Shown: positions 1 through 13,085 of the stretch, piece after piece | Layout of the letters: every line of letters begins with the position of its first letter | How positions within the stretch are numbered: position 1 is the stretch's first letter | Program-made: the position numbers and the translations under genes | From: Botrimarina mediterranea | Lineage (GTDB): Bacteria > Planctomycetota > Planctomycetia > Pirellulales > Lacipirellulaceae | NCBI RefSeq assembly: GCF_007753265.1 | Contig: NZ_CP036349.1 | Span: forward strand, 1,025,363-1,089,362 | DNA: 64,000 nucleotides | Reading direction: 5' to 3' | The notes under the pieces: model-generated | The model's input: only the letters and a program-made list of their open reading frames with translations | What the model was told of the DNA's origin: nothing | The model's database searches: none

Positions 1-1428
1 GCGGTACTGGTTGTTGAACTCGTAGCGGTGGCGGTGGCGTTCGCTGACCTCTTCCTTGCCATAGCACGAAGCGATCAGCGAACCCTCGGCGAGCACCGCG
101 GGCTGCGCGCCGAGTCGCATGGTGCCTCCCTTGTCGGTGACGTCGCGTTGCTCGTCGAGCAGGCAAATCACCGGGTGCGGCGTGTCCTTGTCGAACTCGG
201 TGCTGTGGGCGTTCTCGAGGCCGATGACGTCGCGGCCGTACTCGACGACGGCGCACTGCATGCCGAGACAGATGCCGAAGAACGGGACGCCGCGTTCACG
301 CGCCCAGCGGATCGCCTGGACCTTGCCCTCGATGCCGCGCTCGCCAAAGCCGCCCGGAACGAGCACGCCGTCGTAGCCCGACAGCAGGCGCTCGGGCCCT
401 TCGGCTTCGACGTCTTCGCTGCGGATGCGGCCGATGCGGATCTGCGCCTTGTGGTGGATGCCGGCGTGGTCGATCGACTCGTAGATGCTCTTGTAGGCGT
501 CGCGGTGCTCGGCGTACTTGCCCACCACGGCGATCGAGATCTCGTGGTCGGGGCGACGCAGGCGGTTGAGCAGGTCGTGCCAGTCGTCGAGGTTCGGCTC
601 GGGCGTATCGAGGCCGAGACGCTCGCAGATCTGCGCGTCGAGCCGGTTCTCCACCAGCGACAGCGGCACTTCGTAGATGCTGAAGTCCTTGTCGCGTTCT
701 TCGATGACGGCGTCGACCGGCACGTTGCAGAACAGCGCGATCTTCTCACGGTCGTCGCGGCCGATCGGCTGTTCGCAGCGACAGACGAGGATGTCCGGCT
801 GGATGCCGATCTGCCGCAACAGGCCGACGGAGTGTTGCGTAGGCTTGGTCTTCAGTTCGCGGGCCGCCTTGAGATACGGCACCAGCGTCAGGTGCATGAA
901 CAGGCAGTTGCCCTTGCCCGCGGTAAGCGCGAACTGGCGGATCGCCTCCATGAACGGCAGGCTCTCGATGTCGCCGACGGTGCCGCCGATCTCGGTGATG
1001 ACGACATCCGGCTTGCGGCCGCTGGAGTCCTTCGTCTCGGCAAGACGGGCGATGCACTGCTGGATCTCGCCGGTGACGTGCGGGATCACCTGCACCGTCT
1101 TGCCGAGGAACTCGCCGCGGCGTTCCTTCTCGATCACTGACAGGTAGATCTGCCCGGTGGTGTAGTTCGAGTCGCGCGTCAGCGGGCCGCTGGTGAAACG
1201 CTCGTAATGGCCGAGGTCGAGGTCGGTCTCGGAACCGTCGTCGAGGACGTAGACCTCGCCGTGCTGGTAGGGGGACATGGTCCCCGGGTCGACGTTGAGA
1301 TAAGGGTCGAGCTTCTGCATGCGGACCGAGAGGCCCCGCTTCTCGAGCAGCATGCCGACCGACGCGGAAGTGAGCCCCTTGCCGAGCGAGCTGACGACAC
1401 CGCCGGTAACAAAAATGTGCTTGGCCAT
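1..1428 (-). CDS. pyrG: CTP synthase, 5' part (gene runs off the left edge)
   Basis: CTP synthase makes CTP from UTP, ATP and glutamine in the cytoplasm. The visible 476 codons start at an ATG read from 1428 downward. The protein opens with a P-loop of the type [10 protein letters not shown] at residues 9-18, followed by the ATP-dependent synthetase domain (about residues 1-270). The glutamine amidotransferase domain follows and contains the nucleophile motif GICLGMQ with Cys387. The usual length is about 540 residues, so the last 60 or so lie beyond the window. The gene is divergent from the beta-helix surface protein. Identification is secure from motifs and overall sequence. Confidence 0.97.
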   Translation of the reverse strand, partial: MAKHIFVTGGVVSSLGKGLTSASVGMLLEKRGLSVRMQKLDPYLNVDPGTMSPYQHGEVYVLDDGSETDLDLGHYERFTSGPLTRDSNYTTGQIYLSVIEKERRGEFLGKTVQVIPHVTGEIQQCIARLAETKDSSGRKPDVVITEIGGTVGDIESLPFMEAIRQFALTAGKGNCLFMHLTLVPYLKAARELKTKPTQHSVGLLRQIGIQPDILVCRCEQPIGRDDREKIALFCNVPVDAVIEERDKDFSIYEVPLSLVENRLDAQICERLGLDTPEPNLDDWHDLLNRLRRPDHEISIAVVGKYAEHRDAYKSIYESIDHAGIHHKAQIRIGRIRSEDVEAEGPERLLSGYDGVLVPGGFGERGIEGKVQAIRWARERGVPFFGICLGMQCAVVEYGRDVIGLENAHSTEFDKDTPHPVICLLDEQRDVTDKGGTMRLGAQPAVLAEGSLIASCYGKEEVSERHRHRYEFNNQYR

Positions 1429-1659
1429 TCTGGGGGGCTCCATTCCGTGGGAAAGGGCAATCCTTGGGCAGGCCAATCCTCGGGCGGGGCTGGCCGTGGC
1501 GGGGCGGGAAAGCCCGAGTCTAGCAGCTAGCAGCGTCGATTCGGAGGCCCGGAAATGCGCAGACTCGGAACCTCGTGAAGAATGTCGTCGCGCCAATCGG
1601 AACCCTTCGCCAGAGGCGTTTGCAGCGAGAATGTCCGAGGTTTTAGCCACTTGATCGGC

Positions 1660-1665
1660 TATAAT
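1660..1665 (+). promoter_or_regulatory. Possible -10 box (TATAAT)
   Basis: A perfect TATAAT lies about 43 bases before the proposed TTG start of the beta-helix surface protein. No convincing TTGACA-like box is seen 16-18 bases upstream, so this is only a candidate housekeeping promoter. The rest of the 279-base gap to pyrG shows nothing distinctive. Confidence 0.4.
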
Positions 1666-1707
1666 CGACGCTTCCTTTCGACGCCTTCCTCGCCGGATTG
1701 AACGACA

Positions 1708-4614
1708 TTGTTTCCCTTGATTCGACAATGGACCGTTGCGACGCTCCTCTGCTTGGCGGGGGCCGCTCCTGGCAGCGCGGCGATCACGGCGACCGGGGAC
1801 TACCGCCCCGCGTATGACGGCGTCGCGGACCCGTGGGACCTGGGGACGACCACCGACATCTATGTGGGCGAGGACCTGAGCGGGTCGCTGACGATCGACG
1901 GCGGCAGCGATGTGGCGAACGACGACACGTACGTTGGATACGAGGCTCCCGCCGTTGGCGAGGTGACGGTGACCGGCGCGGGCTCGACCTGGACGAGCGA
2001 CAGTTGGGTGTATCTAGGCTATAGCGGCACGGGTTCGCTGACCGTTGCGGACAACGCCGACGTCACTGCCTACTCCGCGTACCTGGGCTATAGCCCGACG
2101 GGGCAGGGGACGGCGACCATCACCGGCGCGGGCTCGACCTGGACGCTTGAGTATTCGCTCGACGTGGGCGACCGCGGCGATGGGGAACTGTCGGTGCTCG
2201 ACAGCGCCCGGGTTTACGCGGATCGCCTTGCGATCGCCGACGGGTCCGGCTCGACGGGTGGGGTGACCGTCAGCGGGGACGATTCGCGGTTGGAGGTCGA
2301 AGGCTACCTCTACGTCGGCTATAGCGGATCGGGAGCGTTGCAAGTCGAAGAGGGTGGGTGGGTTTTCAGCGAAGATGTCTACCTCGGCCGCAGTTCCAAC
2401 GGCGCGGGTCAAGCAACGATCACCGGGCCGGGATCGCAATTGATTGCGACCAATGGCGTTTACATCGGCTCGGGCGACGTGGCGAGTTCGTTGGTGGTCG
2501 AGGATGGGGCCGCGATGACGGTCGTCATCCTTGCGGTCGGCGACAACCGTGAGGGAACCTTGCGGGTCGGCTCGGCGGCGACGGTGAACGCCACCAACCT
2601 CTATGTCGGACGGGGGTTTTCCGGCAGCGGCGAGGTGCAACTCGATGGCGGCGTCATCGCAACGCGGGGGCTGCTCGCCGCCCCTTCGGACTTGCAAGGG
2701 ACGGGCGTCATCAACACCAATGGCCTTGTCGCTGACTTCGACGTCACGATTGCGACCGCCGCCGATCGCAATCAGCAGTGGGTGTTCAACGAGTCGCCTG
2801 AGCAAAACGTGACGGTGAATCTCGACTTGGAGACCGCCGGCGGCGCGCTGGGCGCTGGGTATCGGGGCGCCTCGACGCTCTCGATCGCGGGCGGACAGGT
2901 GGTTTCTTCTGAACTTGGTGAAGTCGGGTATCACGACGGGGCCGTTGGAACCGTTGTCGTCTCGGGAGTTGGTAGCCGCTGGAATGTCACCAATCGAATG
3001 ACGCTTGGTCGCTATGGCGTGGGCAACCTCTCGGTTGAAGGGGGGGGCGTCGTTGCGGCGGGATCGATCGGCTTTGGGTCGCTTGCGGGCAACTCGCTGT
3101 CGGTGGGCGCCGAGAGCAAGGTCCTGGTGACTGGCGATTTGACGGTGGTCGGCGGAGGGGGCGGCGGCTTGACGCTCGACGACGGCGAAGTCGACGTTGG
3201 TGGGCTTCTTGCAACGCCGAGCGCTATGCAGGGAGTCGGCGTGATCCGGACGGGCGGGCTCGTGACCGACTTCGACATCACCTTCGACGCCACGCACGGT
3301 CTGTCGCAGCAGTTCCAACTCGTGGACGAGCAAGGGAAAGACATCACCATCGAGCTCCAGGCGCCTGTCGGCAGCGCGAACGCCCGTGGCGCGATGGGGG
3401 CTGGTTATCGGGGCCAGGCGTCGCTGTCGATCTCCGACGGTCGCGTCATCTATTCGAGGTCCGGCCACCTTGGCTACCACCAGGGCTCGTCGGGCGTCGC
3501 GACGTTGACGGGGCGAGGCTCGGCGTGGCTGATGTACGGTTCTCTGGATGTCGGAGCCGCCGGCAACGGTGAGCTTTCGATCAAATCAATGGCGCATGTC
3601 CAAAGCCAAACCACCCGGATCGGAGGCCGCCTTGGATCGACTGGCGTGATCCACGTCGAGCGCGCCTCGCTGAGTACGACGGACGTCTTTATCGACCGCG
3701 GCGGTTCATTGATCATCGAGGACGGCGCCAACGTCTTCTCGAGTTTCAGAGCCGAGATCGGTCCGTGTTGTGGGTCGGGTGGCACGGGCGCAGCGCCATC
3801 CGCGGTGGTGAGCGGCGAGGGGTCCGAGTGGAACGTGGGGAGTTATTTGACGGTCGCCGGCGGTTCGCCGTCGCAGGGCGTGCCCACGCCCGAACTCCGG
3901 ATCGAAGATGGTGGCCGTGTTGACGTGAATGAAGCCCGCATCTCGGACTACTACGGCGAGGGGCAGCTCACCATCACGGGCGTCGGCTCGGTCCTCGACG
4001 CCAATAGCCTGCGAGTGAACGCCCAGCCGCAACAGAGCGACGGCGTCCCAGACGTGCTCGTTGAGCGCGGGGGGCGGGTCGTTGTGAATAACTATCTCTA
4101 TCTCTTCAACCCGTACCCGCCGGGGTCCAACTCGCTGTTCGCACTGCGCGATGGCGGTCAGCTTGCGCTTACGGGCTTCCGAGAGTCGTCGCTTTCGCAG
4201 TTCCTCGCTGGCACAGTGGGGAGCTTGAGCTACTGGGACGGCGATAGCTACGAGGACCTCGCCTCGGCCCAGCGTGACGTCGATTACACGCTGGCGTACC
4301 AATCGACGGGTGAGCTAGCCGGCTACACGCTGCTCACCGTCGGAGAGCTTCCCGGCCTCGATGGCGACTACAACGGCGACGGCCTCGTTGACGCCGCCGA
4401 CTACACCGTGTGGCGAGACAACTTCGGCCAAGACGTGACGCTGCCGGGCGATACGACCCCCGGCGCGGTTACCCAGCAGGACTACGCCGTATGGGCGGCG
4501 AACTACGGCGCGTCCAGGGACGTTGAAGCAGCGCTGTCAACGCCCGAGCCGGTCGCCGCAGTGCTGGTTGGCGTCGCCGTGATGGGAGCGGGGCTTCGGC
4601 GTCCACGCCGTTAA
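1708..4614 (+). CDS. Secreted beta-helix repeat protein with dockerin-like segment and PEP-CTERM tail
   Basis: A 968-residue surface or exported protein. It has an N-terminal signal peptide ending near PGSAA, then at least seven degenerate repeats built around TGxGSxW followed by LxVGxxGxGxLxV. This pattern matches the repeat family seen in type V secretion and PEP-CTERM proteins and predicts a right-handed beta-helix. Near the C-terminus, [15 protein letters not shown] is a calcium-binding dockerin-like loop, followed by a weaker second copy. The end has PEP, a hydrophobic stretch and an RRPRR tail, the PEP-CTERM sorting signal expected to be processed by an exosortase. The start is TTG with no clear ribosome site, so the first residues are uncertain. 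The ligand is unknown; a role in matrix or polysaccharide attachment is inference. Confidence 0.85.
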   Translation: MFPLIRQWTVATLLCLAGAAPGSAAITATGDYRPAYDGVADPWDLGTTTDIYVGEDLSGSLTIDGGSDVANDDTYVGYEAPAVGEVTVTGAGSTWTSDSWVYLGYSGTGSLTVADNADVTAYSAYLGYSPTGQGTATITGAGSTWTLEYSLDVGDRGDGELSVLDSARVYADRLAIADGSGSTGGVTVSGDDSRLEVEGYLYVGYSGSGALQVEEGGWVFSEDVYLGRSSNGAGQATITGPGSQLIATNGVYIGSGDVASSLVVEDGAAMTVVILAVGDNREGTLRVGSAATVNATNLYVGRGFSGSGEVQLDGGVIATRGLLAAPSDLQGTGVINTNGLVADFDVTIATAADRNQQWVFNESPEQNVTVNLDLETAGGALGAGYRGASTLSIAGGQVVSSELGEVGYHDGAVGTVVVSGVGSRWNVTNRMTLGRYGVGNLSVEGGGVVAAGSIGFGSLAGNSLSVGAESKVLVTGDLTVVGGGGGGLTLDDGEVDVGGLLATPSAMQGVGVIRTGGLVTDFDITFDATHGLSQQFQLVDEQGKDITIELQAPVGSANARGAMGAGYRGQASLSISDGRVIYSRSGHLGYHQGSSGVATLTGRGSAWLMYGSLDVGAAGNGELSIKSMAHVQSQTTRIGGRLGSTGVIHVERASLSTTDVFIDRGGSLIIEDGANVFSSFRAEIGPCCGSGGTGAAPSAVVSGEGSEWNVGSYLTVAGGSPSQGVPTPELRIEDGGRVDVNEARISDYYGEGQLTITGVGSVLDANSLRVNAQPQQSDGVPDVLVERGGRVVVNNYLYLFNPYPPGSNSLFALRDGGQLALTGFRESSLSQFLAGTVGSLSYWDGDSYEDLASAQRDVDYTLAYQSTGELAGYTLLTVGELPGLDGDYNGDGLVDAADYTVWRDNFGQDVTLPGDTTPGAVTQQDYAVWAANYGASRDVEAALSTPEPVAAVLVGVAVMGAGLRRPRR

Positions 4615-4888
4615 CGGCGAAGGCCCGCGCCCGCGAGGGCGGCGATAGCTTGGTCGTTTGGCGAGCAGGGGAGAGACTCGCTCCCTCGGCCTCGGTGAGC
4701 GGCTCGGTCAACTCGCCTTAGGCCGCAGAGAATCCCAGGGCGGCGGAAGAAGTGGAGCCCGTGCAGGCTATTTGCTTGCTGACGGGGTGACGCGCCCCTA
4801 TGGTTGAGCGATTCGGGGCGGTCGGACCGGGGCGTTTGCCGCGGCTTTTCGGAGGCTGCCGCCCGTCAAGGCGACACGGAAGGAAGGG
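4615..4888. other. Gap without a recognised gene
   Basis: This stretch is GC-rich and holds short imperfect hairpins but no strong terminator. Short open frames here have no recognisable protein character. The purine-rich sequence AAGGAAGGG at its end is the ribosome site of the desaturase gene. Confidence 0.5.
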
Positions 4889-5905
4889 ATGGACGGAACT
4901 CAGGTCACGCCAACGCGGCGGTCACGCCGCGTCCGAGCCAAGGAGCGGGCTGCCGGCGTCAACGAGGAGAAGGGCCTTCCGCGCGGTGATCGATTGCCGT
5001 ACCCGCAGGGCGCGTCGCGGACGATCTACTGGCGTTACGCGGCGCCGATTGTGGTGATCCACCTGCTCGCGCTGACGGCGCTGATCCCCACGATGTTTAG
5101 CTGGTGGGGCGTGATCGCGTTCGTGGTGGGCGTCTATTTCTACGGCGGCGTCGGGATCAACCTATGTTACCACCGGCTGCTAACGCACCGCAGCTTCGTC
5201 GTGCCGGCATGGCTAGAGAAGTGCTTTGTCGTTGTGGCGGTCTGTTGCCTGGAAGACGCGCCGGGGACTTGGGTGGCGGCGCATCGGCTGCACCATCGCG
5301 ACTCCGATGAACAGGAGGACCCGCACAGCCCGCTCGCCGGCGCATTCTGGGGGCACCTCGGTTGGTTGCTCGTCGATAACCCCGCGGTGCGCAGCCTGCC
5401 GGTGTTCGAGCGTTACGCGCGCGACGTGCTTCGGACGCCGTTCTACCTGAGGCTGCAGCGCGGCGTGTTGCCGTTTGTGATTTACGTCGCCCATGCGCTG
5501 GTCTACGCGCTGGTGGGCTTCGGCCTGGGCTACGCGACGACGGGCGGCGAGGTGGCCGAAGCGACGCGGCTCGGCGCGAGCCTCTTGGTGTGGGGCGTGC
5601 TATTGCGGACCGTGGTGGTCTGGCACATCACTTGGTCGGTGAACTCGTTGACGCACCTCTTTGGGTACCGCAACTATGCGACGAAAGAGAACAGCCGCAA
5701 CAACTGGCTGGTCGCGGTGCTCAGCAGCGGCGAGGGTTGGCACAACAACCACCACGCCGAGCCCGCCAGCGCCTCGAACTGGCACCGCTGGTGGGAGATC
5801 GACCTGATGTACGTATGGATCTTGGGGCTGGAGCGGGTGGGGCTCGCTTGGGATGTAGTGCGGCCGCGCGAGCATCGTCGGGCTGGCTCCACCGCTAGTG
5901 CTTAG
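4889..5905 (+). CDS. Membrane fatty-acid (acyl-CoA type) desaturase
   Basis: A 338-residue integral membrane di-iron desaturase that should introduce a double bond, probably delta-9, into acyl chains and so tune membrane fluidity. The three histidine clusters are all present: HRLLTH near residue 95, HRLHH at about 132-136 and HNNHH at 285-289. Hydrophobic segments lie between them, as in the family. The family is usually about 300-330 residues; here a basic extension of some 35 residues precedes the first membrane segment. The ATG is preceded by a good ribosome site (AAGGAAGGG). It is convergent with the TPR gene, with a shared terminator between them. Exact substrate and regiospecificity cannot be read from the sequence. 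Confidence 0.92.
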   Translation: MDGTQVTPTRRSRRVRAKERAAGVNEEKGLPRGDRLPYPQGASRTIYWRYAAPIVVIHLLALTALIPTMFSWWGVIAFVVGVYFYGGVGINLCYHRLLTHRSFVVPAWLEKCFVVVAVCCLEDAPGTWVAAHRLHHRDSDEQEDPHSPLAGAFWGHLGWLLVDNPAVRSLPVFERYARDVLRTPFYLRLQRGVLPFVIYVAHALVYALVGFGLGYATTGGEVAEATRLGASLLVWGVLLRTVVVWHITWSVNSLTHLFGYRNYATKENSRNNWLVAVLSSGEGWHNNHHAEPASASNWHRWWEIDLMYVWILGLERVGLAWDVVRPREHRRAGSTASA

Positions 5906-5918
5906 CACCGCAGGTGCT

Positions 5919-6003
5919 GTGGTAGGCGTCTCCAGACGCCGATTACGGCATGCCAGCCGAATACGTGTGGTGCACGTTATCGGGGTCTGGAGACCCCTCC
6001 CAC
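5919..6003. repeat. Inverted repeat, family A (copy A1)
   Basis: The arms read GTAGGCGTCTCCAGACGCC and, on the other side, GGGGTCTGGAGACCCCTCC, around a loop of about 45 bases. The loop begins with GATTACG and ends with GTTATC, related to copies A3 and A4. The arms are imperfectly matched in this copy. Confidence 0.8.
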
Positions 6004-6036
6004 CGTTGGCAACAAGTGCCGCTCTACCAATAACGA

Positions 6037-6068
6037 AAGGCCCGGCTGCCTTGCGGCGGCCGGGCCTT
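6037..6068. terminator. Bidirectional intrinsic terminator
   Basis: A 10-bp perfect stem, AAGGCCCGGC paired with GCCGGGCCTT, encloses a 12-base loop. It lies between the convergent desaturase and TPR genes. There is an A-run on the left side but no long T-run, so termination strength is uncertain. Confidence 0.7.
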
Positions 6069-6195
6069 CGCTTCCCCCCCTTCTATGCCCGCCCGCTCGG
6101 TCTCGGCGGGCGGCGCCTCAGCGGTTGAGTGGGCAGCGCGCAGTGGGCTCGGGGCAGAAAGTAATTCCTGCCGACTGCCCACCGCCGACTGCCTA

Positions 6196-8544
6196 CTACT
6201 TCAGATACGTTGCCTGTCGCACGGCGACGGGTTGGCTGGTGAACGACGCGCCTTGCTGGTACATGGCGAGGCGTTCGCGGTAGGCGGCGGCGTCGGTCTC
6301 AGGAGCGGCGGCGATCGCTTGTTGCTGGACCTGGGCGGCCTCGTCAAAGCGGCCCGCGGCGGCGAGAGCGGCGGCCTTGGTGTCGAGCGTCAGGTCGTCG
6401 GCGCCACCGGCGAGCTCTTCGGCTCGTTGGGCGTTGGCGACCGCGGCGGCGCCGTCACGGAACTCGGCCACGGGGCACGTCGCCTGCATCCAGGCGAGGT
6501 TGCGATACGCGGCGGGGCTCTGCGAGTCGAGCGAGATGGCCCGCTCGTATGCTTGCTTCGCTTGGCCGTAGCGGCCGAGGTCCACGAGCAGGTCGCCGCG
6601 ACCGGTGGCGATCATGGCGTCGTTGGGAGCGAGCAGCTCGGCGGCGTCGAGGTGTTGGAGGCCTTCGTTGAGACGGCCCAGCATGTGGCAGACGCGGCCG
6701 CGGCCGGTGTGGGCGGGCTCGAAATCAGGATCGATCTCAATCGCTTGCTGATAGTCGCTGAGGGCGGCCTCGAAGTCGCCACGCTGCACGGCGAGGGCGG
6801 CGCGGTTCGAGTAGGCCTTGGCGAACTCCGGGTTCAGCAGCAGCGTGCGGTTGAAGCGGCGACCGGCCTCCTCGGCGTCGCCATTGCGAGCGGCGATCAC
6901 GCCCAGGGCGTGCTCGGCTCGCCAACACTCGGAGTCGCTGCGGAGGGCGTCGAGGTAGTCGGCCTCGGCCTCGTTCATGCGGCCTTCGTTCTCGAACGCC
7001 TCGCCACGCTTGGCGAGGGCCCAGCCGGCGAGCTGATTGGCGTAGCCGATGGCCTCTTGGGAATTGTCGATCGCCAGCACGTAGCTGCAACGCTTGATGA
7101 CGGCGGAGAACTCGTCGGGCGTCTCGGCGGAGGCGGCGAGTTGGTGCGCCTCGGTGAGCAGCGACTTGGCGCGTTCGGTAGCGACCTCAGTCGTCGGCTC
7201 GGCGGCGACGACCGCCGGGCGGCTCGTGGCGGTGTTGGCGTACGCCGCGGGCGCTTGGGCCGCGGGCAATAGTTCACGAACCGTCTCATCCGAGGGCGCC
7301 GGCATCGGACGCGGCGGCAGCGACACAACGACCGGGCCTTGCGCGGCGGTCGGGTTCGGCGGCGTCGGCTCGATCGCGCGGGGCTCTTCGGCCGGTGCGC
7401 TAACGACCTTCGGCATGTCGACTTGCGGCGTGTCGTCGGCGGCGAAGCTCGCGCTGTCGGCGGGTGCCCCGTTGGTCGGCTCTCGCTTGATCGGCGCCGG
7501 CTTGGTAGTCGCGAAGTGGTTCTCGAGGGTCTTCACCTCCGACGAACCTACCGACAGGTTGGCGGCGGTCGGCTTTGGCTGCGAGACGCTGGCAATCGGC
7601 GAACGCTTGACGACGGGCGCGGGCTCGTCGCTGACCATCACCACGCCTTGCGGCATGGACGACGGCTTTGCTGAAGGCTTCGGCACCTGCGGAGTACGTG
7701 CGCTCGACGTTGTGGCGTGCGAAGGCGCGTTGCTGGAGAGATAGCTCGGCGACGGCGTCGGTCCGGCGCTGTTGACCTTTGGCTGGCTGTTGCCGTTCAT
7801 CGCCATGCGTGTTGGCGCCGGCATGCTCGGACGGCTCGCGGTCTGAGTCCCGCCGAACAGCGGTTGCGGCTTCGGACGCTGCTGAGTCGGCTCGCTAGAG
7901 CCGCCGCCCCACAGGCCGGAGAGGAAGCCCTTCTTAGGCCCGGCGTCCTGACGGAGGGCGAGGCCGTCGGCGCGCTTGGCCTGCGACGGAGTCGGTTGAA
8001 GCCGCTGCTGAGGCGCGGCCGCGTGGCGAGTGGTTTGCTGGTTATTTGATTGCGAGGCGACGTAGGAAGGGATGCGCTGGACGCCTTCGTTGCGATTGAA
8101 CGACTTGGTGGCGGCGCCGACGGTTTGGATCCGGGCGTCTTGCGTCGCTTGGGCGAAGTGATCGACCTGGGGCGGCTTCTCTTCTTGGTTGCCGAACGGC
8201 CAGAGAGGCTTCAGCTTGCCGAAGAGTCCCCCCCTGGATGGCTCGGACTGATCAACCGCGCTGGGGCGGACGCCGCCGTTGAATCCGGCCGGGGTGACGT
8301 GGCCCGTCGCCGGCGCGCTCGCGGCGGCCTGGACGGCGCCGCCTTGCGGGGCGGTCCGGGGCGTCAGCGTCGGCCCCGACGCCATCGACGGCAACGGCAG
8401 GTCCGCGGCGTCGAGCATCGCCCGGTCGATCGACTGCATGTCGCCCGCGTAGACGACGCCGGACTGAGCCTGGGTGGCCGAAGCCCCCACGCCCATCGAA
8501 CCGAGAAGACAGCCGGCAATCAGCAGCGGTTGGCGCCTGGTCAT
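6196..8544 (-). CDS. Large secreted TPR-repeat protein
   Basis: A 782-residue protein that starts with a signal peptide (MTRRQPLLIAGC then ASATQAQ). A long proline-, serine- and alanine-rich low-complexity region follows to about residue 480, then a block of tetratricopeptide repeats (for example AYSNRAALAVQRGDFEAALSD). The C-terminal segment with the motif LAWMQATCP is shared with the smaller secreted TPR protein at 35536-36747, so the two are paralogues. An upstream in-frame extension exists, but the ATG at 8544 is preferred because it begins the signal peptide and follows a GAGGAA ribosome site. TPR blocks bind proteins; the partner is unknown. Export across the inner membrane is inferred. 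Confidence 0.85.
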   Translation of the reverse strand: MTRRQPLLIAGCLLGSMGVGASATQAQSGVVYAGDMQSIDRAMLDAADLPLPSMASGPTLTPRTAPQGGAVQAAASAPATGHVTPAGFNGGVRPSAVDQSEPSRGGLFGKLKPLWPFGNQEEKPPQVDHFAQATQDARIQTVGAATKSFNRNEGVQRIPSYVASQSNNQQTTRHAAAPQQRLQPTPSQAKRADGLALRQDAGPKKGFLSGLWGGGSSEPTQQRPKPQPLFGGTQTASRPSMPAPTRMAMNGNSQPKVNSAGPTPSPSYLSSNAPSHATTSSARTPQVPKPSAKPSSMPQGVVMVSDEPAPVVKRSPIASVSQPKPTAANLSVGSSEVKTLENHFATTKPAPIKREPTNGAPADSASFAADDTPQVDMPKVVSAPAEEPRAIEPTPPNPTAAQGPVVVSLPPRPMPAPSDETVRELLPAAQAPAAYANTATSRPAVVAAEPTTEVATERAKSLLTEAHQLAASAETPDEFSAVIKRCSYVLAIDNSQEAIGYANQLAGWALAKRGEAFENEGRMNEAEADYLDALRSDSECWRAEHALGVIAARNGDAEEAGRRFNRTLLLNPEFAKAYSNRAALAVQRGDFEAALSDYQQAIEIDPDFEPAHTGRGRVCHMLGRLNEGLQHLDAAELLAPNDAMIATGRGDLLVDLGRYGQAKQAYERAISLDSQSPAAYRNLAWMQATCPVAEFRDGAAAVANAQRAEELAGGADDLTLDTKAAALAAAGRFDEAAQVQQQAIAAAPETDAAAYRERLAMYQQGASFTSQPVAVRQATYLK

Positions 8545-10803
<2,259 letters not shown>

Positions 10804-10939
10804 GAAGCCGTTAGCAATTCGCAGTTAGTCGTTCACTCGACCGACATGTGGCAAATCGCTAACAGCTAACGTCCAACCGCTTGAATAACCAACTCGCTTC
10901 ACCGAAGCGACACATACACCGTTACAAAGGAACCCATTC

Positions 10940-11242
10940 ATGGCCAAAGGCATCAAGCTTCGTCCGCTCGACGACCGTGTTGTTGTTTCGCTCTTGGAAG
11001 CCGAAGAGGTCACCTCTGGCGGCATCGTGCTGCCGGACTCGGCGCGCGAGAAGCCGCAGCGTGGCAAGGTCGTCGCCGTGGGCGTCGGCAAGCTGCTCGA
11101 CAGCGGCGCGCGTGGCGAACTGTCGGTGAAGGTCGGCGACGAGGTGATCTTCGGCAAGTACGGCGGCTCGGAGGTCGAGGTCGATGGCGATGAGTACAAG
11201 ATCCTCCGCGAGTCGGACATCCTGGCGAAGGTCACCGCCTGA
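10940..11242 (+). CDS. groES: Co-chaperonin GroES
   Basis: A 100-residue 10-kDa co-chaperonin that caps the GroEL ring. It has the expected opening [12 protein letters not shown], a mobile loop ([19 protein letters not shown]) and the dome and C-terminal strands ending [13 protein letters not shown]. The ribosome site AAAGGAA lies before the ATG. It sits between two groEL genes, which it may serve jointly. An imperfect inverted pair, CGTTAGC with GCTAACG, lies in the 136-base gap upstream, of unknown role. Confidence 0.97.
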   Translation: MAKGIKLRPLDDRVVVSLLEAEEVTSGGIVLPDSAREKPQRGKVVAVGVGKLLDSGARGELSVKVGDEVIFGKYGGSEVEVDGDEYKILRESDILAKVTA

Positions 11243-11250
11243 CGGCGGTA

Positions 11251-11330
11251 GGGGCGAGGGGTTAGGGATGGGGGATGAGGGAACTCGTCTCCGTAAACCC
11301 TTGTCCCCCCGTCCCTAACCCCTCGTCCCT
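11251..11330. repeat. Inverted repeat, family F (copy F1)
   Basis: The left arm GGCGAGGGGTTAGGGATGGG pairs with a right arm ending CCCGTCCCTAACCCCTCGTC. It fills most of the gap between groES and groEL2. Related copies lie at 44326-44424 and 54707-54777. Confidence 0.8.
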
Positions 11331-11383
11331 GTCCACTAACACGCTCACCAGTCGTCCCCGGCTGAAACCAGATAGGAGCCAAA

Positions 11384-13003
11384 ATGGCCAAACAACTCAT
11401 GTTCGACGACGCCGCGCGGGCGAAGATGATCGCCGGCGTCGATAAGCTCGCGGACGCGGTGGCGGTGACGATGGGCCCCACCGGCCGCAACGTGATCATT
11501 AACAAATCCTTCGGCGGCCCCACGGTCACCAAGGACGGCGTCACGGTCTCCAAAGAGATCGAACTCGAAGACCCCTTCGAGAACATGGGCGCGAAGCTCG
11601 TCCACGAGGTCGCCGACAAGACCAGCAAGTTCGCTGGCGACGGCACCACGACCGCGACGGTCCTCGCCCGCGCCATCCTCAAGGAAGGCGCCCGCAACAT
11701 CGTCGCCGGCAGCAACCCGACGGCCGTGCGTCGCGGCATCGAGAAGGCGGCCCAGGCCGTCTGTGAGCAACTCGACTCGGTCGCCAAGGCCGTCAGCAGC
11801 AAAGAAGAGATCGCCCAGGTCGGTTCGATCAGTGCGAACAACGACCGTGTGATCGGCGACCTGCTGGCCGACGCGATGGAGAAGGTCGGCAAGGACGGCG
11901 TCATCACCGTCGAAGAAGGCAAGACCACCGAGACGACGCTTGAGTTCGTCGAGGGCATGCAGTTCGACAAGGGCTACCAGTCGCCCTACTTCATCACCGA
12001 CCAAGGCGCGATGGAGGCCGTTCTTGAGGACGCCTACATCCTGATCCACGAGAAGAAGATCACGTCGCTGCGTGACCTGCTGCCGGTCCTCGAGGCCGTC
12101 AGCCAGAAGGGCAAGCCGCTGATGATCATCTCTGAGGACGTCGAGGGCGAAGCCCTGGCGGCCCTGGTGGTGAACAAGCTCCGCGGCGTGCTCAACGTCT
12201 GTGCCGTGAAGGCGCCGGGCTTCGGCGACCGCCGCAAGGCGATGCTTGGCGACATCGCCACCCTGACCGGCGGTACGCTGATCAGCGAAGATCTCGGCAT
12301 CAAGCTCGAGAGCGTCACGCTCGAGCATCTCGGTCGCGCGAAGAAGGTCAGCGCCAACAAGGAAGCGACCACCATCGTCCAGGGCGCCGGCAAGAGCGAC
12401 GACGTCAAGAAGCGGATCGACCAGATCCGTAAGACGATCGAGACCTCGACCAGCGAGTACGACAAGGAGAAGCTCCAAGAGCGCCTTGCGAAGCTCACCG
12501 GCGGCGTCGCGATCATCTCGGTCGGCGCCTCGAGTGAAGCCGACATGAAGCAGAAGAAGGCCCGAGTCGAAGACGCGTTGCACGCGACGCGTGCGGCTGT
12601 CGAAGAGGGCATCCTCCCCGGCGGCGGCGTCGCGCTACTCCGCTGCAAAGAGGCCGTTGAGGCCGCTCGTTCGTCCGCCAAGGGTGACGAGAAGATCGGC
12701 GTCAACATCGTGCTGGGCGTCCTCGACGCCCCGCTAAAGCAGATCGCCGCCAACGGCGGCCTGCACGGCAGCGTGATCGCCGACGAGGTCGCTCAGAAGG
12801 GCAAGAACATCGGCTACGACGCCAATGCCGGCGAGTACGTCGACATGTTCAAGGCGGGCATTATCGACCCGGCCAAGGTTGTGAAGACGGCCATCACCAA
12901 CGCCGCCTCGATCGCCGGCCTCCTGCTGACGACCGAAGCCCTGGTCACCAACTACGACTCGCACGACGACGCCAAGCGCGGCGTGATGGGCAGCATCCGC
13001 TGA
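11384..13003 (+). CDS. groEL2: Chaperonin GroEL, copy 2 (no GGM tail)
   Basis: A 539-residue chaperonin subunit starting [14 protein letters not shown], preceded by AGGAG. The ATP-binding motif GDGTTTATV and the general GroEL fold are intact. The protein differs from copy 1 at the C-terminus, which ends [17 protein letters not shown] and lacks the Gly-Gly-Met tail lining the ring cavity. It directly follows groES. Multiple groELs are common in planctomycetes and often specialise; a separate client set or expression condition is likely but not shown here. Confidence 0.96.
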   Translation: MAKQLMFDDAARAKMIAGVDKLADAVAVTMGPTGRNVIINKSFGGPTVTKDGVTVSKEIELEDPFENMGAKLVHEVADKTSKFAGDGTTTATVLARAILKEGARNIVAGSNPTAVRRGIEKAAQAVCEQLDSVAKAVSSKEEIAQVGSISANNDRVIGDLLADAMEKVGKDGVITVEEGKTTETTLEFVEGMQFDKGYQSPYFITDQGAMEAVLEDAYILIHEKKITSLRDLLPVLEAVSQKGKPLMIISEDVEGEALAALVVNKLRGVLNVCAVKAPGFGDRRKAMLGDIATLTGGTLISEDLGIKLESVTLEHLGRAKKVSANKEATTIVQGAGKSDDVKKRIDQIRKTIETSTSEYDKEKLQERLAKLTGGVAIISVGASSEADMKQKKARVEDALHATRAAVEEGILPGGGVALLRCKEAVEAARSSAKGDEKIGVNIVLGVLDAPLKQIAANGGLHGSVIADEVAQKGKNIGYDANAGEYVDMFKAGIIDPAKVVKTAITNAASIAGLLLTTEALVTNYDSHDDAKRGVMGSIR

Positions 13004-13031
13004 CCCCGTGACGCTCGTAACGACCGTAACG

Positions 13032-13063
13032 CCGGGCCACCGCCGCAAGGGCGCGTGGCCCGG
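13032..13063 (+). terminator. Likely terminator after groEL2
   Basis: The stem CCGGGCCAC pairs with GTGGCCCGG around a 14-base loop, 28 bases after the groEL2 stop. No T-run follows, so it may slow rather than fully stop transcription. Confidence 0.55.
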
Positions 13064-13085
13064 TTCGCTAGACAGGAAGATGGGG

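Noticed and set aside
2014-3480. Long open frame on the minus strand opposite the beta-helix gene
   Set aside because: It lies antisense to a well-supported repeat protein, has no recognisable domain, and is expected from the GC-biased third positions.
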